Positions 6,512 through 13,198 of a stretch of DNA of 14,522 nt are shown here, one piece after another. Each line of letters starts with the position of its first letter. The first letter of the stretch is position 1. The notes under the pieces are model-generated. The model did not search any database, was not told the DNA's origin, and saw only the letters and a list, made by a program, of their open reading frames with translations. Location of the stretch: the NCBI GenBank assembly GCA_035544835.1, contig DASZZV010000045.1, forward strand, positions 1 to 14,522, written 5' to 3'. The position numbers and the translations under genes are program-made. Source of the DNA: DASZZV01 sp035544835 (GTDB lineage Bacteria; Acidobacteriota; Thermoanaerobaculia; Gp7-AA8).

Positions 6512-7656
6512 AGTTCTCATCGCTCGTTCTACACAATCTCTTTCGGAACAAGATCCGAACCGTGCTGACGCTGGCCCTCATGGGCGCGATCTTCTTTTTC
6601 GTCTCCACGCTGCTGTCGATTCTGGCCAATTTCGACCAGGCCTCGACGATGAACGAAGGGCAGAACCGGCTGGGCGTTCAGTCGGCAATATCGCTGGCAA
6701 ATCCCCTCCCGCTCTCCCACGAAGAGAAGATTCGAGCCGTTCCCGGGGTGACCGATGTTGCCAAGCTGCAATGGGTAGGCGCCTATTACAAGGACCAGAA
6801 GAACTTCTTCGCGAACTTCGCCGTCGACCGGGACAAGATGGAGACGATATGGGACGACTATCATGTCGCTCCTGCCAACATGGCGGCCTTCAAGAACGAC
6901 AAGCGGGGAGCCATCGTTGGCCCGGGTCTGGCGCGCCGCTTCGGATGGAAAGTCGGAGATCGGGTGAACCTTACGGGGACGATTTTTCCGTTCAACCCTG
7001 AACTGACAGTTCGCGGTATCTACCAGCATAAGGTCGACGACTCCACCCTCTTTTTCCGGATGGATTACTTCCAGGACGCCGTGGGACCGGTGCTCAACGG
7101 TATGGTCGGCACCTTTTGGGCGAAGGTGGGGCGGCGCGAAGACATGCCGCGCGTCAAAGGACAGATTGACGCCATGTTCAAGAACTCCGACTACCCGACC
7201 GAGACCTTCACGGAGAAAGAGTTCCAGCAGCAGTTCATCTCCATGATCGGCAATATCAAGTTGCTCTTCACCACCGTGAGCATCTGTGCCGTGTTCATGG
7301 TGATCCTCCTGGCGGCCATCACCATGAGTATGTCTGCGCGTGAGAGGGTCACCGAGATCGCGGTGCTCAAAGCGATCGGGTTCTCGCGACGGCTCATCAT
7401 GATTCTGATGCTGATCGAATTCGTCACCATCGCTGTTGCCGGCGGTTTGCTCGGTACCCTGGGGGCTCGATTTCTCTATAAGTTCGTCGACATGGGAGCT
7501 GTTACTCAGGGATTCCTGGTCAACTTCGGGGTAAATAACCAGACCGTCATCATTTGTCTTCTGACCTCGGTGATCGTGGGCTTTCTTGCCGGCGGATTGC
7601 CGGCCATTCGCTCCGCCAACCTGTCCGTCGTAAACGGACTGAGAAAAGTCGTTTAA
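6508..7656 (+). CDS. FtsX/MacB-type ABC permease, first of two
   Basis: A 382-residue permease with the fold of the MacB/FtsX family: short cytoplasmic N-helix (HNLFRNKIRT), TM1 about 18-40, a large periplasmic domain (about 41-250), then three TM segments near the C-terminus (around 252-275, 300-320 and 348-366). The loop after TM2, RERVTEIAVLKAIGFSRR, is the conserved coupling motif that contacts the ATPase in FtsX-like permeases. The GTG start overlaps the ATPase stop by 4 nt. With the second, non-identical permease it probably forms a heterodimer, whereas E. coli MacB is a homodimer with the ATPase fused. Substrate specificity would lie in the periplasmic domain, where no known subtype is recognised. 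Confidence 0.92.
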   Translation: MKFSSLVLHNLFRNKIRTVLTLALMGAIFFFVSTLLSILANFDQASTMNEGQNRLGVQSAISLANPLPLSHEEKIRAVPGVTDVAKLQWVGAYYKDQKNFFANFAVDRDKMETIWDDYHVAPANMAAFKNDKRGAIVGPGLARRFGWKVGDRVNLTGTIFPFNPELTVRGIYQHKVDDSTLFFRMDYFQDAVGPVLNGMVGTFWAKVGRREDMPRVKGQIDAMFKNSDYPTETFTEKEFQQQFISMIGNIKLLFTTVSICAVFMVILLAAITMSMSARERVTEIAVLKAIGFSRRLIMILMLIEFVTIAVAGGLLGTLGARFLYKFVDMGAVTQGFLVNFGVNNQTVIICLLTSVIVGFLAGGLPAIRSANLSVVNGLRKVV

Positions 7657-7676
7657 CCGATCGAGGCCTGAGCTCT

Positions 7677-8840
7677 ATGGCGATCCCTCTGAAGTACAGC
7701 TACGGCAATCTGGTCAGTCGTCGCGTTTCAACAACGATTACCGTGTTCGGCATAGGCGTGGTGATCGCTGTGATGATCTCGATGCTGGCTCTTTACAACG
7801 GTGTCAAGACGGCCATCGTCTCTTCGGGATCCGCTGAGAACCTGATCGTTTTGCGAGAAGGTGCCCTGACAGAGTCGACGAGCTGGGTTACTCGGGATGC
7901 ATACAAGATCATCCGATCGCTTCCCGGCATCGGCCGGGACTCTCACGGCGAGCCGCTCGTGTCGCCGGAACTGGTGATGCTGTTCAAGCTTCCCAAGCGC
8001 GACGATCCATCGGGCTCGAACGTCAACGTTCGCGGTGTGACGCCGGCGGCATTCGAGATCCGCCCCTATCTGAGGATTGTCGACGGACGGATCTTCCAAC
8101 CCGGTACCAACGAGATGATCGTCTCCCGGCGCGTGCAGAGACGGTTCTCCAACCTCGAGATCGGCGACAGTTTCTCGTTCGGTCCGCGCACCTGGAAAGT
8201 GGTCGGCGCCTTCGATGGCAAGGGGACCAGCTTCGACTCGGAAATCTGGGCCGATGCCGGCTATCTGGGGCTATCTCAGAAGCGTGATGCCTATTCCTCG
8301 GTTCTGATCCGTCCCGCGGACTCTGGAACGGCCGCCTCGATCATCGCCACGATCAAGGGCGACAATCGACTCAAGCTTCAGGTGAAGACTGAGCTCAAGT
8401 ATTACCAGGAACAGACCAGTGGTCTGGTGGGAATCATCATCCTCGTCGCCTTCGTGACTGTCTTCATGGTCATTGGAGCGACTTTGGGAACGATGAACAC
8501 GATGTTCGCTGCAGTGGCGTCGCGAAAGCGAGAGCTGGCCACCTTGCGGGCGCTCGGGTTTCGCAGGTCGGCCATTCTTGTGACCATCGTCATCGAGTCG
8601 GCGGTCCTTTCGTTGCTCGGGGGAGGGCTCGGGCTGCTGCTGGCGTTGCCCGTGAACGGCATCTCGACCGGCACTACGAACTTTCAGACCTTCTCGGAGG
8701 TCGCGTTCAATTTTCGGATCTCGCCGGCAGTTGCAGTCTTCGCCCTTGCGCTGGCCCTCGTCGCCGGCATCCTCGGCGGGCTGCTTCCGGCGCTGGGCGC
8801 GGCAAGGTTGCCGATTACCACGGCGCTGCGGGAAGTGTAG
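7677..8840 (+). CDS. FtsX/MacB-type ABC permease, second of two
   Basis: A 387-residue permease with the same plan as its upstream neighbour: N-helix (YGNLVSRRVSTT), TM1 about 20-40, a periplasmic domain with MacB-like stretches (VNVRGVTPAAFEI, GTNEMIVSRRVQRRF, GDSFSFGPRTWKVVG), and three C-terminal TM segments. The coupling motif is SRKRELATLRALGFRRS. Its sequence is clearly different from the first permease, so the pair is not a recent duplication. The ATG at 7677, 20 nt after the previous stop and with GAGG at 7663-7666, is preferred over the in-frame upstream start at 7554, which would overlap the first permease by about 100 nt. It is last in the operon; family A copy 2 follows 26 nt after the stop. 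Confidence 0.92.
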   Translation: MAIPLKYSYGNLVSRRVSTTITVFGIGVVIAVMISMLALYNGVKTAIVSSGSAENLIVLREGALTESTSWVTRDAYKIIRSLPGIGRDSHGEPLVSPELVMLFKLPKRDDPSGSNVNVRGVTPAAFEIRPYLRIVDGRIFQPGTNEMIVSRRVQRRFSNLEIGDSFSFGPRTWKVVGAFDGKGTSFDSEIWADAGYLGLSQKRDAYSSVLIRPADSGTAASIIATIKGDNRLKLQVKTELKYYQEQTSGLVGIIILVAFVTVFMVIGATLGTMNTMFAAVASRKRELATLRALGFRRSAILVTIVIESAVLSLLGGGLGLLLALPVNGISTGTTNFQTFSEVAFNFRISPAVAVFALALALVAGILGGLLPALGAARLPITTALREV

Positions 8841-8866
8841 GCGGGGCGCGGAGAAGGCTCGCATTT

Positions 8867-8992
8867 CGGAGTGGCGACATCCCGTCGCCTGGCTCGGCGG
8901 CGTCCCGCGCCGCCGCCCCGAATCACGGCAACTCCAAGAGAACGGCGCCGCGGGACGGCGCCGAGCCAGGCGGCAAAGATGCCGCCACTCCG
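8867..8992. repeat. Dispersed inverted repeat, family A, copy 2 (convergent junction)
   Basis: Same element and orientation as 2883-3006: left arm 8867-8920, a 22-nt spacer unrelated to that of copy 1, right arm 8943-8992, which is identical over 50 nt to the right arm of copy 1. The two arms pair better here than in copy 1, with the CCTGGCTCGG stretch fully complementary, so this looks like the less decayed copy. It lies between the ends of the second permease and the opposing membrane-protein gene and could stop transcription from both sides. Confidence 0.88.
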
Positions 8993-9018
8993 ATCCGCCG
9001 CAATTAACGGCGCTCCAA

Positions 9019-9999
9019 CTAACGCCGTTTCTTTTTCGACCAGCGGATGTCGATCTTCTTCGGCTCCGTCTTGCCACTCTCAGTCGATCGCACATCCAGC
9101 GCCTGCAGGCCGACCTGGTCCAGGCGCACGAGGCTGGGGTGCATCCGCTTATCGAATGCGACCACGCGATGAGGGAGGCCAGCGCGTGGAAATCCAAAGA
9201 GATAGATCGAGGCGGCGATCAGTATGCCGACGAGAACAGGAGCAAGCGCCGCCGCTTCCCGAAGATGCACGTCCGACAGTTGCTCGAAGCGCTCCAACGG
9301 CACGTGCCCGAGGTTCTCGAGCAGAGTGACGAGTATGACGGCGGCTGCAGCCAGAGCATCGCGAAGGTCGTTGTTGAAGAGCGCGATCGCGGCGATGAGA
9401 CCGAAGGGAACAGCGATCCGCTGCAGCCACAACTTCAACCGGTAGAGTGGTGTGCTCACCGGAAACATATTCGACATGAGGGCAATCGACATACGCTCGA
9501 CAAAGAAAATCACCATGGCCGTGGCCAGCCCGATCACAACCAGGATTGCCATGGAGGGAGCACGGCCCACTCCGATCACCTCGTCGATTCGCGCCGCGGC
9601 GTTGAGGTCGAAGGCGGTGGCGAACCCGGTGAATGCGGCCAGGCAGAGTGCCAGCGAGTGAACATACAGCCGGCTGGCCAGACTCTGCTCGGTAGGCCAG
9701 AAGATGATGACGCCCAGGCCCAGAACGGTCGCTGCGGCAATGGTGATCAGGTCGTTGAAAGCGTACAGACCGGGACGCGCGCCCGGATGGAAGAAGCGCG
9801 CGGTCTGGTCTGCTACTGGAGCGTAGAGAACCCAGCGGCCGGTATCAGCAACAGCGTGCGCCGTCAGCTGCTCGCAAACGTTTCTCAGTAATGAGGAAAG
9901 CTGCAGATTCAGGAGATGGAAAAACAGACTGACAGCGGTCAGCGCGACCACGGACGGGTGTGGCCGGAACACAAACCCATTTTCGTCGTATAAGGTCAT
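9019..9999 (-). CDS. Polytopic membrane protein of unknown function
   Basis: About 326 residues with some seven hydrophobic segments, for example VVALTAVSLFFHLLNL near the N-terminus, ITIAAATVLGLGVIIFW, SMAILVVIGLATAMVIFF, VPFGLIAAIALF and ALAPVLVGILIAASIYLFGF. After the last segment comes a basic, cytoplasmic-looking tail of about 60 residues that ends KKIDIRWSKKKRR. No family is recognised. The ATG at 9999 is used; a GTG two codons upstream (10005) is an equal candidate, with a weak GAGG 11 nt before it. The gene is divergent from the HAMP/PP2C phosphatase gene across about 75 nt, so the two may share regulation. A long opposite-strand frame covers the same DNA, but it is Arg-rich and reads through repeat DNA, so this strand is preferred. 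An inner-membrane location is inferred. Confidence 0.72.
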   Translation of the reverse strand: MTLYDENGFVFRPHPSVVALTAVSLFFHLLNLQLSSLLRNVCEQLTAHAVADTGRWVLYAPVADQTARFFHPGARPGLYAFNDLITIAAATVLGLGVIIFWPTEQSLASRLYVHSLALCLAAFTGFATAFDLNAAARIDEVIGVGRAPSMAILVVIGLATAMVIFFVERMSIALMSNMFPVSTPLYRLKLWLQRIAVPFGLIAAIALFNNDLRDALAAAAVILVTLLENLGHVPLERFEQLSDVHLREAAALAPVLVGILIAASIYLFGFPRAGLPHRVVAFDKRMHPSLVRLDQVGLQALDVRSTESGKTEPKKIDIRWSKKKRR

Positions 10000-10009
10000 G
10001 AGCACACTT

Positions 10010-10023
10010 TGAGGAAGTCCTCA
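10010..10023. promoter_or_regulatory. Short perfect inverted repeat in the divergent gap
   Basis: TGAGGA and TCCTCA are separated by two bases, just upstream of the minus-strand membrane-protein start and 53 nt before the phosphatase start. It could be an operator. It is short enough to occur by chance. Confidence 0.22.
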
Positions 10024-10075
10024 GTTGTTTCTTTCGAGGCTACTCATATTGGCCGATTGTCAGAGCATAGGGTGA

Positions 10076-12073
10076 ATGACCGCAAATCGTAAGAGGCTTC
10101 TGCTGACCTGGGTGTCGTCGCTGATACTCATGATCGTTCTCACTCGCCCGAGTCTTCTCTCGCGAGTTGGTCTACCCCTGTCGGGTGCGGTCGGTTTCCT
10201 GACCTTTCTCTCTTTCCTGGTCTTCATACCGATCACGATTTACCTGATCGCTCTGGCCGTTCGTTACATCCTGCGAAAGCTCTTCTGGCGCGTGGGACGG
10301 CGGCTTGCGTTGAGCTATTTTCTCATCGGCATGCTGCCGTTCGTCTTCTTCGCCATCATGCTGGCGGTCATGGGGTACCTGATGGGTGGTGTGCTGTCGC
10401 GCGCCACGCTGCGCAACGAGCGTCAGGCCATGTTGTCGAAGATGGATCGCTGGAACCTGGAGTACGCACTCACAGGGCGGCGTCCGCCCGATCAGTTGTC
10501 GACGATGAAGATCATCGAAGCCGACGGCGATGCTGAGCTGCCGCAATGGGTCACGGGCAGGAACTTCAGCGGGCTGGTGAGTCGTGATGAAGGGGTGTGC
10601 TTCGTCTCGTCACGCATCTATCAGGGCGAAGGGCAGCCGCGATCGATCGTCTTCATGCAGCCGGTGGATGAGAACTGGGCGGCCGAGGTCGAAGGGCGCA
10701 GCGGCATGATCGTTTCGAACAGCCTCGGCACGGAGAAAGACGGGGATGGGGACTCCACCCCCAAACCGCCCAGGCGCCGTGGTCACATTCAGTGGCGGGA
10801 CGCCCGTGGAAGCCACGAGATCACCGGAGCGAGCGATGAAGACTTCGATGATTTCTTCCGCCGGGCCTTTCGTCCCTCACGGATCATCTGGGCCGACATC
10901 AGCGGCCCGCTGGTCGACTGGAAGACCGGAGAGCCGAACGAGAAGGAGCACCTCCTTACCTGGATTTCGAATCCGATCTCGAACATCGTCAATTCATATG
11001 TCGGCGAATCCGAATACGTTCGATTCTGTCTCGCTATCACCGGTGGGATCGGCGGTCTGCTCCTCGTCATCTACTTTTTCGCTACGCTCTTCGCGGGCGT
11101 TCTGATCTTCTCCATCTCGCGGGCCGTGAATCGAATTGAGAAGGGAACGAAGGCTGTGGAGCATGGCGACTTCTCGTACCGGATCCGGATGCAGCCGCGG
11201 AACCAGCTCGGCGAGGTGGCCAATTCGTTCGATCGCATGACTGAGTCCATCGGCTCGCTGCTCACCAAAGTCGCCGGCCAGGAGCGCTTGCAGAGCGAGA
11301 TCGACATCGCCGCCTCGATCCAGCGCAACCTGCTTCCCAAGGAGGGTCCGACCTACAAGGGCGTCAGTTTCTCGGCGCACTTTCAGCCGACGGCATCCAT
11401 TGGCGGCGACTATTACGACGTCTTCAATCTCGATCGCTCCCGCCTGGCTGTGGCCATCGGTGACGTCTCGGGTCACGGCCTGTCGACCGGACTGGTGATG
11501 GCCATGGTCAAGGCCGCTCTAACGACGCTGGTCGATGAGGGGGTTCGTGAAGAGGCGCTCTTCCATCGCCTCAACGATCTGGTGCTCAATTCCACGGAGA
11601 AGCGATCCTTCATGACGTTGGGGTTCACGATCTTCGATCTCGACAATCATTCCGTTCGTCACACCAATTCCGGACATCTGTATCCCTATATTCTTCGTGC
11701 CGGGCAGCCGGTGCTGGCCATTGAGACCCCTTCGCTTCCGCTTGGGGTGCGCCAGTCGATCGAGCCGCATACCGTCGAGCGGACGCTGGAGCAGAACGAT
11801 ACCTTCGTCTACCTTTCCGACGGCATCGTCGAGGCGCAGAACAAGTACGGTGATCCCTTCGGATTCCAGAAGCTCGAAGAGGTACTTACCTCAGTAGCCG
11901 GACAGGCTCCGGGAGTCGTCCAGGAGGCGATTCTTGCAGCGGTAGCCGAGCATTCTGGCAGTCACCCGCCGGACGACGATCGCACGATCATGGTGCTGCG
12001 GTTCGACGAGATCGGACGCTTCCTGGCGCCCCATCCGGACGAGATCATCGTCCGGGAAAAAGAGCTGGTCTAG
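10076..12073 (+). CDS. Membrane-bound HAMP / PP2C-SpoIIE family serine phosphatase
   Basis: A 665-residue protein. The N-terminal part has three hydrophobic segments (about 8-23, 38-63 and 78-107), then a polar, probably extracytoplasmic region to about 316, a fourth segment (317-347), a HAMP linker (about 348-395, with EHGDFSYRI and NQLGEVANSFDRM), a short helix (LQSEIDIAASIQRNLLP) and a PP2C-type SpoIIE phosphatase domain to about residue 652. Metal-binding acids are in place: GGDYYD (Asp445), GDVSGHG (Asp463), LSDGIVEA (Asp582) and DDDRT (633-637). Proteins of this RsbU/SiaA-like plan sense an external or membrane signal and dephosphorylate an anti-anti-sigma factor (STAS protein) in a partner-switching pathway. 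No STAS or anti-sigma kinase gene lies nearby, so the target is elsewhere or different. Only a weak AGGG precedes the ATG. Confidence 0.92.
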   Translation: MTANRKRLLLTWVSSLILMIVLTRPSLLSRVGLPLSGAVGFLTFLSFLVFIPITIYLIALAVRYILRKLFWRVGRRLALSYFLIGMLPFVFFAIMLAVMGYLMGGVLSRATLRNERQAMLSKMDRWNLEYALTGRRPPDQLSTMKIIEADGDAELPQWVTGRNFSGLVSRDEGVCFVSSRIYQGEGQPRSIVFMQPVDENWAAEVEGRSGMIVSNSLGTEKDGDGDSTPKPPRRRGHIQWRDARGSHEITGASDEDFDDFFRRAFRPSRIIWADISGPLVDWKTGEPNEKEHLLTWISNPISNIVNSYVGESEYVRFCLAITGGIGGLLLVIYFFATLFAGVLIFSISRAVNRIEKGTKAVEHGDFSYRIRMQPRNQLGEVANSFDRMTESIGSLLTKVAGQERLQSEIDIAASIQRNLLPKEGPTYKGVSFSAHFQPTASIGGDYYDVFNLDRSRLAVAIGDVSGHGLSTGLVMAMVKAALTTLVDEGVREEALFHRLNDLVLNSTEKRSFMTLGFTIFDLDNHSVRHTNSGHLYPYILRAGQPVLAIETPSLPLGVRQSIEPHTVERTLEQNDTFVYLSDGIVEAQNKYGDPFGFQKLEEVLTSVAGQAPGVVQEAILAAVAEHSGSHPPDDDRTIMVLRFDEIGRFLAPHPDEIIVREKELV

Positions 12074-12102
12074 CTTTAGCCAACGGCGCCAAATGGGCAT
12101 CT

Positions 12103-12222
12103 TGTGTGGCACAGGCACTCTTGCCTGTGTGTCGGCCGTCGAGGCCGACTTCTCTTTGAGTTGTCGCAGGAACGCCACGGCTCGACGCCGCGGCACACAG
12201 GCAGGAGTGCCTGTGCCACACA
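12103..12222. repeat. Dispersed inverted repeat, family B (convergent junction)
   Basis: The 29-nt arms at 12103-12131 and 12194-12222 begin TGTGTGGCACAGGC and pair at 28 of 29 positions. Inside is a second hairpin (GTCGGCC at 12131-12137, loop GTCGA, GGCCGAC at 12143-12149). The element lies in the 173-nt gap between the convergent phosphatase and transglycosylase genes, and it starts 29 nt after the phosphatase stop. This TGTGGCACAGGC motif is one I associate with dispersed palindromes in environmental genomes; that is memory, not a search. It could work as a two-way terminator. Confidence 0.85.
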
Positions 12223-12246
12223 AACGGCTACTCCTGGTCGGCCGTT

Positions 12247-12957
12247 CTACCGCGCCTGTCCGGTCGGCATCATCGCGGCAGCTCTGGTGACGTGCTTCGC
12301 GACGCGCTTCACATATTCGACTGTTTCCCGGAAAGGCGGGACGCCGTTGTACCTGGCGATATTGCCTTCCCCGGCGTTGTAGGCGGCGACCACATACTCG
12401 ACGTTTCCCTGAAACTTCTCCAGAAGCCAGTGGAGATAGCGGGTGCCACCGTAGATGTTCTGGACCGGATCGAGGGAATCGACCACACCGAAGCGATCGG
12501 CTGTGCCCGGCATGAGCTGCATCAGACCGCGCGCGCCTTTGTTGGAGATGGTGCGCGAATCGAAATCGGACTCAGCCTTGATGATCGAGGCGACCAGGGT
12601 AGGATCGACGTCGACCTTGCGTGCCGCCTCGATGATGGTCTGATCGTATCGCGATGTGAACGGAAGTCGAGCCTCTACGTAATGCCATGACCTGTGGGGA
12701 AAGAGGGAGGGCAGTACTGCCACCTCAGCCTGTTGGACGATCACCTCGTCTTCGATGATGCGCTCGATCCGTGCCAGCGAGACGAGGATCTTCCCTTTGC
12801 TGGGGAGCGTGAGCTGCATCCAGTCGTTCTGAACGGCGTGAGCCTGGACTTTCATGGCTCGCCCATCGCTGAAAATAGCAATCTCTGCCACGGCCCGAGG
12901 GGCTTGCGACAGCAGTGCAGCAGCGGTGAGCAGGCTCAGAGGGAAGGTTTTTCTCAT
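12247..12957 (-). CDS. Secreted lytic transglycosylase (SLT domain)
   Basis: A 236-residue protein with a signal peptide (MRKTFPLSLLTAAALL, cleavage probably after AVA at residue 24). A short beta-rich N-terminal region (25-75: FSDGRAMKVQAH, GKILVSLARIERI) is followed by a Slt/MltC-like domain (about 100-225). The signatures are complete: catalytic Glu129 in IIKAESDFD, GARGLMQLMPGTA (141-153), NIYGGTRYL (167-175) and AAYNAGEGNI (191-200). It would cleave peptidoglycan in the periplasm and leave 1,6-anhydro-muramic ends. The frame is open 19 codons further upstream (to 13014), but that extension would bury the signal peptide, so the ATG at 12957 is chosen. The N-terminal module, a basic motif plus a region about sites where bonds are recognised, resembles those seen in other small SLT proteins and is not assigned. 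It is divergent from the YfhO-like gene. Confidence 0.93.
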   Translation of the reverse strand: MRKTFPLSLLTAAALLSQAPRAVAEIAIFSDGRAMKVQAHAVQNDWMQLTLPSKGKILVSLARIERIIEDEVIVQQAEVAVLPSLFPHRSWHYVEARLPFTSRYDQTIIEAARKVDVDPTLVASIIKAESDFDSRTISNKGARGLMQLMPGTADRFGVVDSLDPVQNIYGGTRYLHWLLEKFQGNVEYVVAAYNAGEGNIARYNGVPPFRETVEYVKRVAKHVTRAAAMMPTGQAR

Positions 12958-13045
12958 CGTTAGACAGACGAACCAGGACGTTGCAGGGTTACAGAACCGG
13001 GTGGCGAGCTGCATTATTGCTCGTCGCTCGTCATGAAGGGCGTCT

Positions 13046-13095
13046 CAGAGCCGCGAAGCGGCGGCATCTTGTTAGCCCACGGCGTAAGCCGTGGG
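13046..13095. repeat. REP-like double hairpin element, family C
   Basis: Two hairpins stand side by side. The first has stem GCCGC (13050-13054), loop GAA and GCGGC (13058-13062). The second has stem CCCACGGC (13076-13083), tetraloop GTAA and GCCGTGGG (13088-13095). They are linked by GGCATCTTGTTAG. The build resembles REP sequences mobilised by REP-associated tyrosine (RAYT) transposases, but no such gene is in the window. TGAGAC at 13138-13143 is the reverse complement of GTCTCA at 13042-13047, so the full element may extend to about 13143. Confidence 0.65.
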
Positions 13096-13124
13096 TTTCG
13101 GAACGCGTCGTAATTTTGTGCCGA

Positions 13125-13134
13125 GCCCCGGGGC
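13125..13134. repeat. 10-bp perfect palindrome (GCCCCGGGGC)
   Basis: It lies 30 nt after the family C hairpins and may be part of the same element or a regulatory site upstream of the YfhO-like gene. It is short, and in GC-rich DNA chance is possible. Confidence 0.25.
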
Positions 13135-13186
13135 GTTTGAGACAGGTTCGTGAAGGTCGACACACCTATACAAATCTACACTTGGT

Positions 13187-13192
13187 TACAAT
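13187..13192 (+). promoter_or_regulatory. Putative -10 box (TACAAT) for the YfhO-like gene
   Basis: TACAAT ends 6 nt before the ATG at 13199, with no Shine-Dalgarno between, which puts the predicted transcription start on the ATG. A TCGACA (-35-like) lies at 13157-13162, but the 24-nt spacing is too long for a standard promoter. Confidence 0.38.
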
Positions 13193-13198
13193 CGACCG

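Noticed and set aside
8271..9197. 308-codon minus-strand frame across the second permease end and family A copy 2
   Set aside because: Low-complexity Arg/Ser/His-rich translation antisense to a well-supported permease; it shares an EWRHLCRLARRRPAAP stretch with another frame only because both cross family A repeats.
8731..9891. 386-codon plus-strand frame opposite the unknown membrane protein
   Set aside because: It overlaps the end of the second permease, reads through family A copy 2 and gives an Arg/Gln/His-rich chain without any domain, while the minus strand gives a coherent polytopic membrane protein.
12958..13014. 19-codon N-terminal extension of the lytic transglycosylase
   Set aside because: It would place residues before an intact signal peptide; the ATG at 12957 gives a normal secreted protein.
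2883..13143. Palindromic repeats as a CRISPR array
   Set aside because: The repeats are few, far apart, of different families and internally palindromic with no regular spacers; no cas gene is present.
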